Below, piece by piece: positions 5,288-7,295 of a DNA stretch of 7,295 bases; position 1 is the stretch's first letter; every line of letters starts with the position of its first letter. Position numbers and translations under genes: made by a program. Under the pieces are notes generated by a model. It ran no database searches, was not told the DNA's origin, and saw only the letters and a list, made by a program, of their open reading frames with translations. The stretch is from Omnitrophica bacterium GWA2_52_8 (lineage in GTDB: Bacteria > Omnitrophota > Omnitrophia > Omnitrophales > Aquincolibacteriaceae): contig MHFC01000117.1 of assembly GCA_001804025.1 (NCBI GenBank), positions 12,357 to 19,651 on the forward strand, read 5' to 3'.

Positions 5288-7295
5288 TGACCGGGGCCAT
5301 CGAATATTTTGTCAAACGGCCGCTGCTTGCGAATTTATTGGCCATCTTTGTACTTGCGGCCGGTGTATCGTCTTTATGGGCGCTGAAGCGCGAAGCATTT
5401 CCCAATGTCAATTTCGACATCGTTACGGTGCGTACGGATTACACCGGGGCACCGCCCGAAGAGGTTGAAAAGCTGGTTTCCACCGAGCTTGAAGACAAAC
5501 TCAAAGAAGTCAGCGGGTTTGACGAAATGGTTTCGGTCTCGTCGGAGAATATGTCCCTGATTGTCATTAAAATTGACCCTGATGAGAAGAACAAAGCCAA
5601 AGTCGTGAATGACATTCAGCGTGCCGCTGACCGCTCAGACGAACTGCCCGAAGAAGCCGAAGACCCTCAGGTTGAGGAACTCCAAACGAAAGATTTGCCG
5701 ATTATTAATGTGTCGCTTTCCGGCGATATTTCCGAAGGGGAACTGCAGAAGCTTGCCCGCAATCTGGAAATTCAGTTTCTTGACCTTCCCGAAGTGGCGC
5801 GGGTTGACCGGATGGGATGGCGCGACCGGGAAATTTGGGTGGAAGTCGACCCCGAGCTCGTAAACAGTTACCGCTTGTCGCTGCAAGAAATTATCGAGGC
5901 GCTGAAAAAAAAGAACCGCAACATTCCCGGCGGAAACCTGGCGACGCAGGAAGGCGATTATCTGATCCGGACGATCGGAGAATTTGAAACAGTCGAGCAG
6001 ATTGAGGACGTGATCATACGGGCCAATGATACGGGAAACTGGATCCGGGTTAAAGACGTAGCGCGGGTCAAGGATGCTTTTGAGGACGACCAGCTGATCG
6101 AGAGGACCCGCGGCAACCCCGCGATCAATCTCACCGTTGTCAAAAGAGAAAAAGGCGACATTGTCAGGCTCGTCAATCAAATCCGGAAAATTTCCGGAGA
6201 TTTTGAAAAGGAATGGAAAGAAAAAATCCGTGTCAGTTTTTTTGATGATTTTTCGTTTTATGTTCGGCGCCGGCTGGATGTTTTAAGGAATAACGGGCTT
6301 ATCGGAACTATCCTGGTGACGGTTACGCTGCTTATTTTTATGGCCCGCAACGCCGCTTTGATGACGGCGCTTGGTGTGCCGGTGGCCCTGTGCGCGACTT
6401 TTTTTATGATGCACATGTTCGGGCTGACGATCAATTTGATCACGATGTTCGGCCTGATCATGGTTCTGGGGATGATCGTCGACGACGCGATCGTGGTGTC
6501 CGAAAATGTCTACCGCCATATTGAAGACGGGGTTCCGCCGCATCAGGCGGCCATCCGGGGTACGGCGGAGGTTACCGGCCCTGTAATCGCAACGGTGCTG
6601 ACGACGGTGGTGGCTTTTATCCCGTTGTTTTTTATGAGCGGCATTATCGGAAAATATATCCGCACCATTCCCTTTGTTGTGATTGTGGCGCTTTTGGCGT
6701 CCTTAATCGAATGCCTGCTTGTTTTGCCGAGCCACTTGGCCGAAACGGCTCAAAAGGGGGACATAAAAAAGCAGGATGAATCGCACTGGTTTTTTGGCTT
6801 GCGTGAAATTTACATCAAGACACTGCGATGGGTCGTCGGGCACCGGTACAAGGCCGTGGGCATTTTTGCGGCCGCCTTTTTCGCAACCCTCCTGCTTTTT
6901 TTCTTAAGCATGAAATTCATTCTGTTCCCGCAGGGGATGATCGAAGAATTTTTTATCAAGGCCAAGGCCCCCGTGGGAACGTCGCTCGAAGATATGGGGA
7001 ACCGCATGAGGCGGATGGAAGAAATCCTGTCGCAGCTGTCGGAAAACGAAATTGAGAATTATGTCACGCAGGTCGGCATTATCCGCGAAGATCCAACCGA
7101 CCCATATTCGGACCGCGGTTCGCATTTGGCCCAGCTCCATGTTTATTTGACCGCCGAGCAAGGGGCGCGCCGGAGAACCGCCGATCAGATCATCGATGAA
7201 TTGCGAAAGAAGACGGAGCCGTTCAAACAACTTTTTGATGAAATTCCTTTTGAAAAATTGAGATCGGGGCCGCCGGTCGGAAAGCCGGTCTCCGT
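5284..7295 (+). CDS. RND efflux pump permease, HAE1 (AcrB-like) family, 3' end cut by window edge
   Basis: Proton-driven inner-membrane pump that takes substrates from the periplasm or membrane and passes them to a TolC channel. I read 670 residues of an expected 1,000-1,050 with no stop or frameshift. TM1 is at about 12-32, followed by the first porter domain with F-P-N-V-N-F (48-53 region). TM2 (about 337-357) to TM6 (about 462-485) follow, then TM7 near 524-545 and the start of the second periplasmic loop with G-P-P-V-G-K-P close to the edge. TM4 contains V-D-D-A-I-V-V-S-E-N with D400 and D401, matching the proton-relay pair D407/D408 of AcrB. The double Asp marks a drug/organic-substrate pump rather than a metal pump (CusA-type has one Asp). 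The partner Lys and Arg in TM10-11 lie outside the window. ATG at 5284 (ATGA overlap, GAGG 10 bases upstream) and the adjacent ATG at 5287 are both possible starts. Confidence 0.92.
   Translation, partial: MMTGAIEYFVKRPLLANLLAIFVLAAGVSSLWALKREAFPNVNFDIVTVRTDYTGAPPEEVEKLVSTELEDKLKEVSGFDEMVSVSSENMSLIVIKIDPDEKNKAKVVNDIQRAADRSDELPEEAEDPQVEELQTKDLPIINVSLSGDISEGELQKLARNLEIQFLDLPEVARVDRMGWRDREIWVEVDPELVNSYRLSLQEIIEALKKKNRNIPGGNLATQEGDYLIRTIGEFETVEQIEDVIIRANDTGNWIRVKDVARVKDAFEDDQLIERTRGNPAINLTVVKREKGDIVRLVNQIRKISGDFEKEWKEKIRVSFFDDFSFYVRRRLDVLRNNGLIGTILVTVTLLIFMARNAALMTALGVPVALCATFFMMHMFGLTINLITMFGLIMVLGMIVDDAIVVSENVYRHIEDGVPPHQAAIRGTAEVTGPVIATVLTTVVAFIPLFFMSGIIGKYIRTIPFVVIVALLASLIECLLVLPSHLAETAQKGDIKKQDESHWFFGLREIYIKTLRWVVGHRYKAVGIFAAAFFATLLLFFLSMKFILFPQGMIEEFFIKAKAPVGTSLEDMGNRMRRMEEILSQLSENEIENYVTQVGIIREDPTDPYSDRGSHLAQLHVYLTAEQGARRRTADQIIDELRKKTEPFKQLFDEIPFEKLRSGPPVGKPVS

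Noticed and set aside
5635..6180. Open frame of 181 codons on the minus strand
   Set aside because: It is antisense to the porter domain of the RND pump, which is continuous and clearly conserved. The long antisense frame is a by-product of codon use.

Overview
The window carries eight protein-coding genes packed almost edge to edge. All are recognisable families of a Gram-negative (two-membrane) bacterium. An outer-membrane TolC-type channel and an RND pump show the double membrane. The G+C content looks to be roughly 50-55% by eye (not computed). Several proteins look divergent from the usual proteobacterial versions. For example, the TrmB has a tryptophan-containing segment after its SAM-binding loop, and the HPPK has a phenylalanine where tryptophan is usual. 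This fits an uncultivated-type lineage; a candidate such as Omnitrophota or another PVC-like phylum is only a low-confidence guess. I see no RNA genes, insertion sequences, CRISPR arrays, prophage or att sites, and no stretch over 300 bases without a gene.

Region 1 (1-688, minus strand) is a folate pair: folB (dihydroneopterin aldolase) followed by folK (HPPK), which runs off the left edge. These enzymes act in sequence to make 6-hydroxymethyl-dihydropterin and then its diphosphate.

Region 2 (745-3217, plus strand) diverges from folB across a 56-base gap. It holds three RNA-modification genes joined by ATGA overlaps: an Fe-S, SAM-dependent RNA m5U methyltransferase of the RlmC/RlmD/TrmA group that lacks the TRAM domain, the tRNA (guanine-N7) methyltransferase TrmB, and an S4-domain pseudouridine synthase of the RsuA/RluB family. 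They look like one translationally coupled operon for rRNA and tRNA modification.

Region 3 (3218-7295, plus strand) begins with a short intergenic stretch containing a sharply AT-rich segment. That segment has three copies of TTAACAA and a small inverted repeat, and is a good candidate promoter/operator. Behind it come a MarR-family regulator, a TolC-family outer-membrane efflux protein and an HAE1-type RND pump cut by the right edge, joined by stop/start overlaps. The layout suggests a self-regulated drug- or metabolite-efflux operon. No periplasmic adaptor (MFP) lies between the channel and the pump. It must be downstream, elsewhere or absent.

Nothing here clearly amounts to a new kind of system. 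The most useful leads are the AT-rich repeat cluster before the MarR gene, the adaptor-less order of the efflux operon, and the compact RNA-modification operon.
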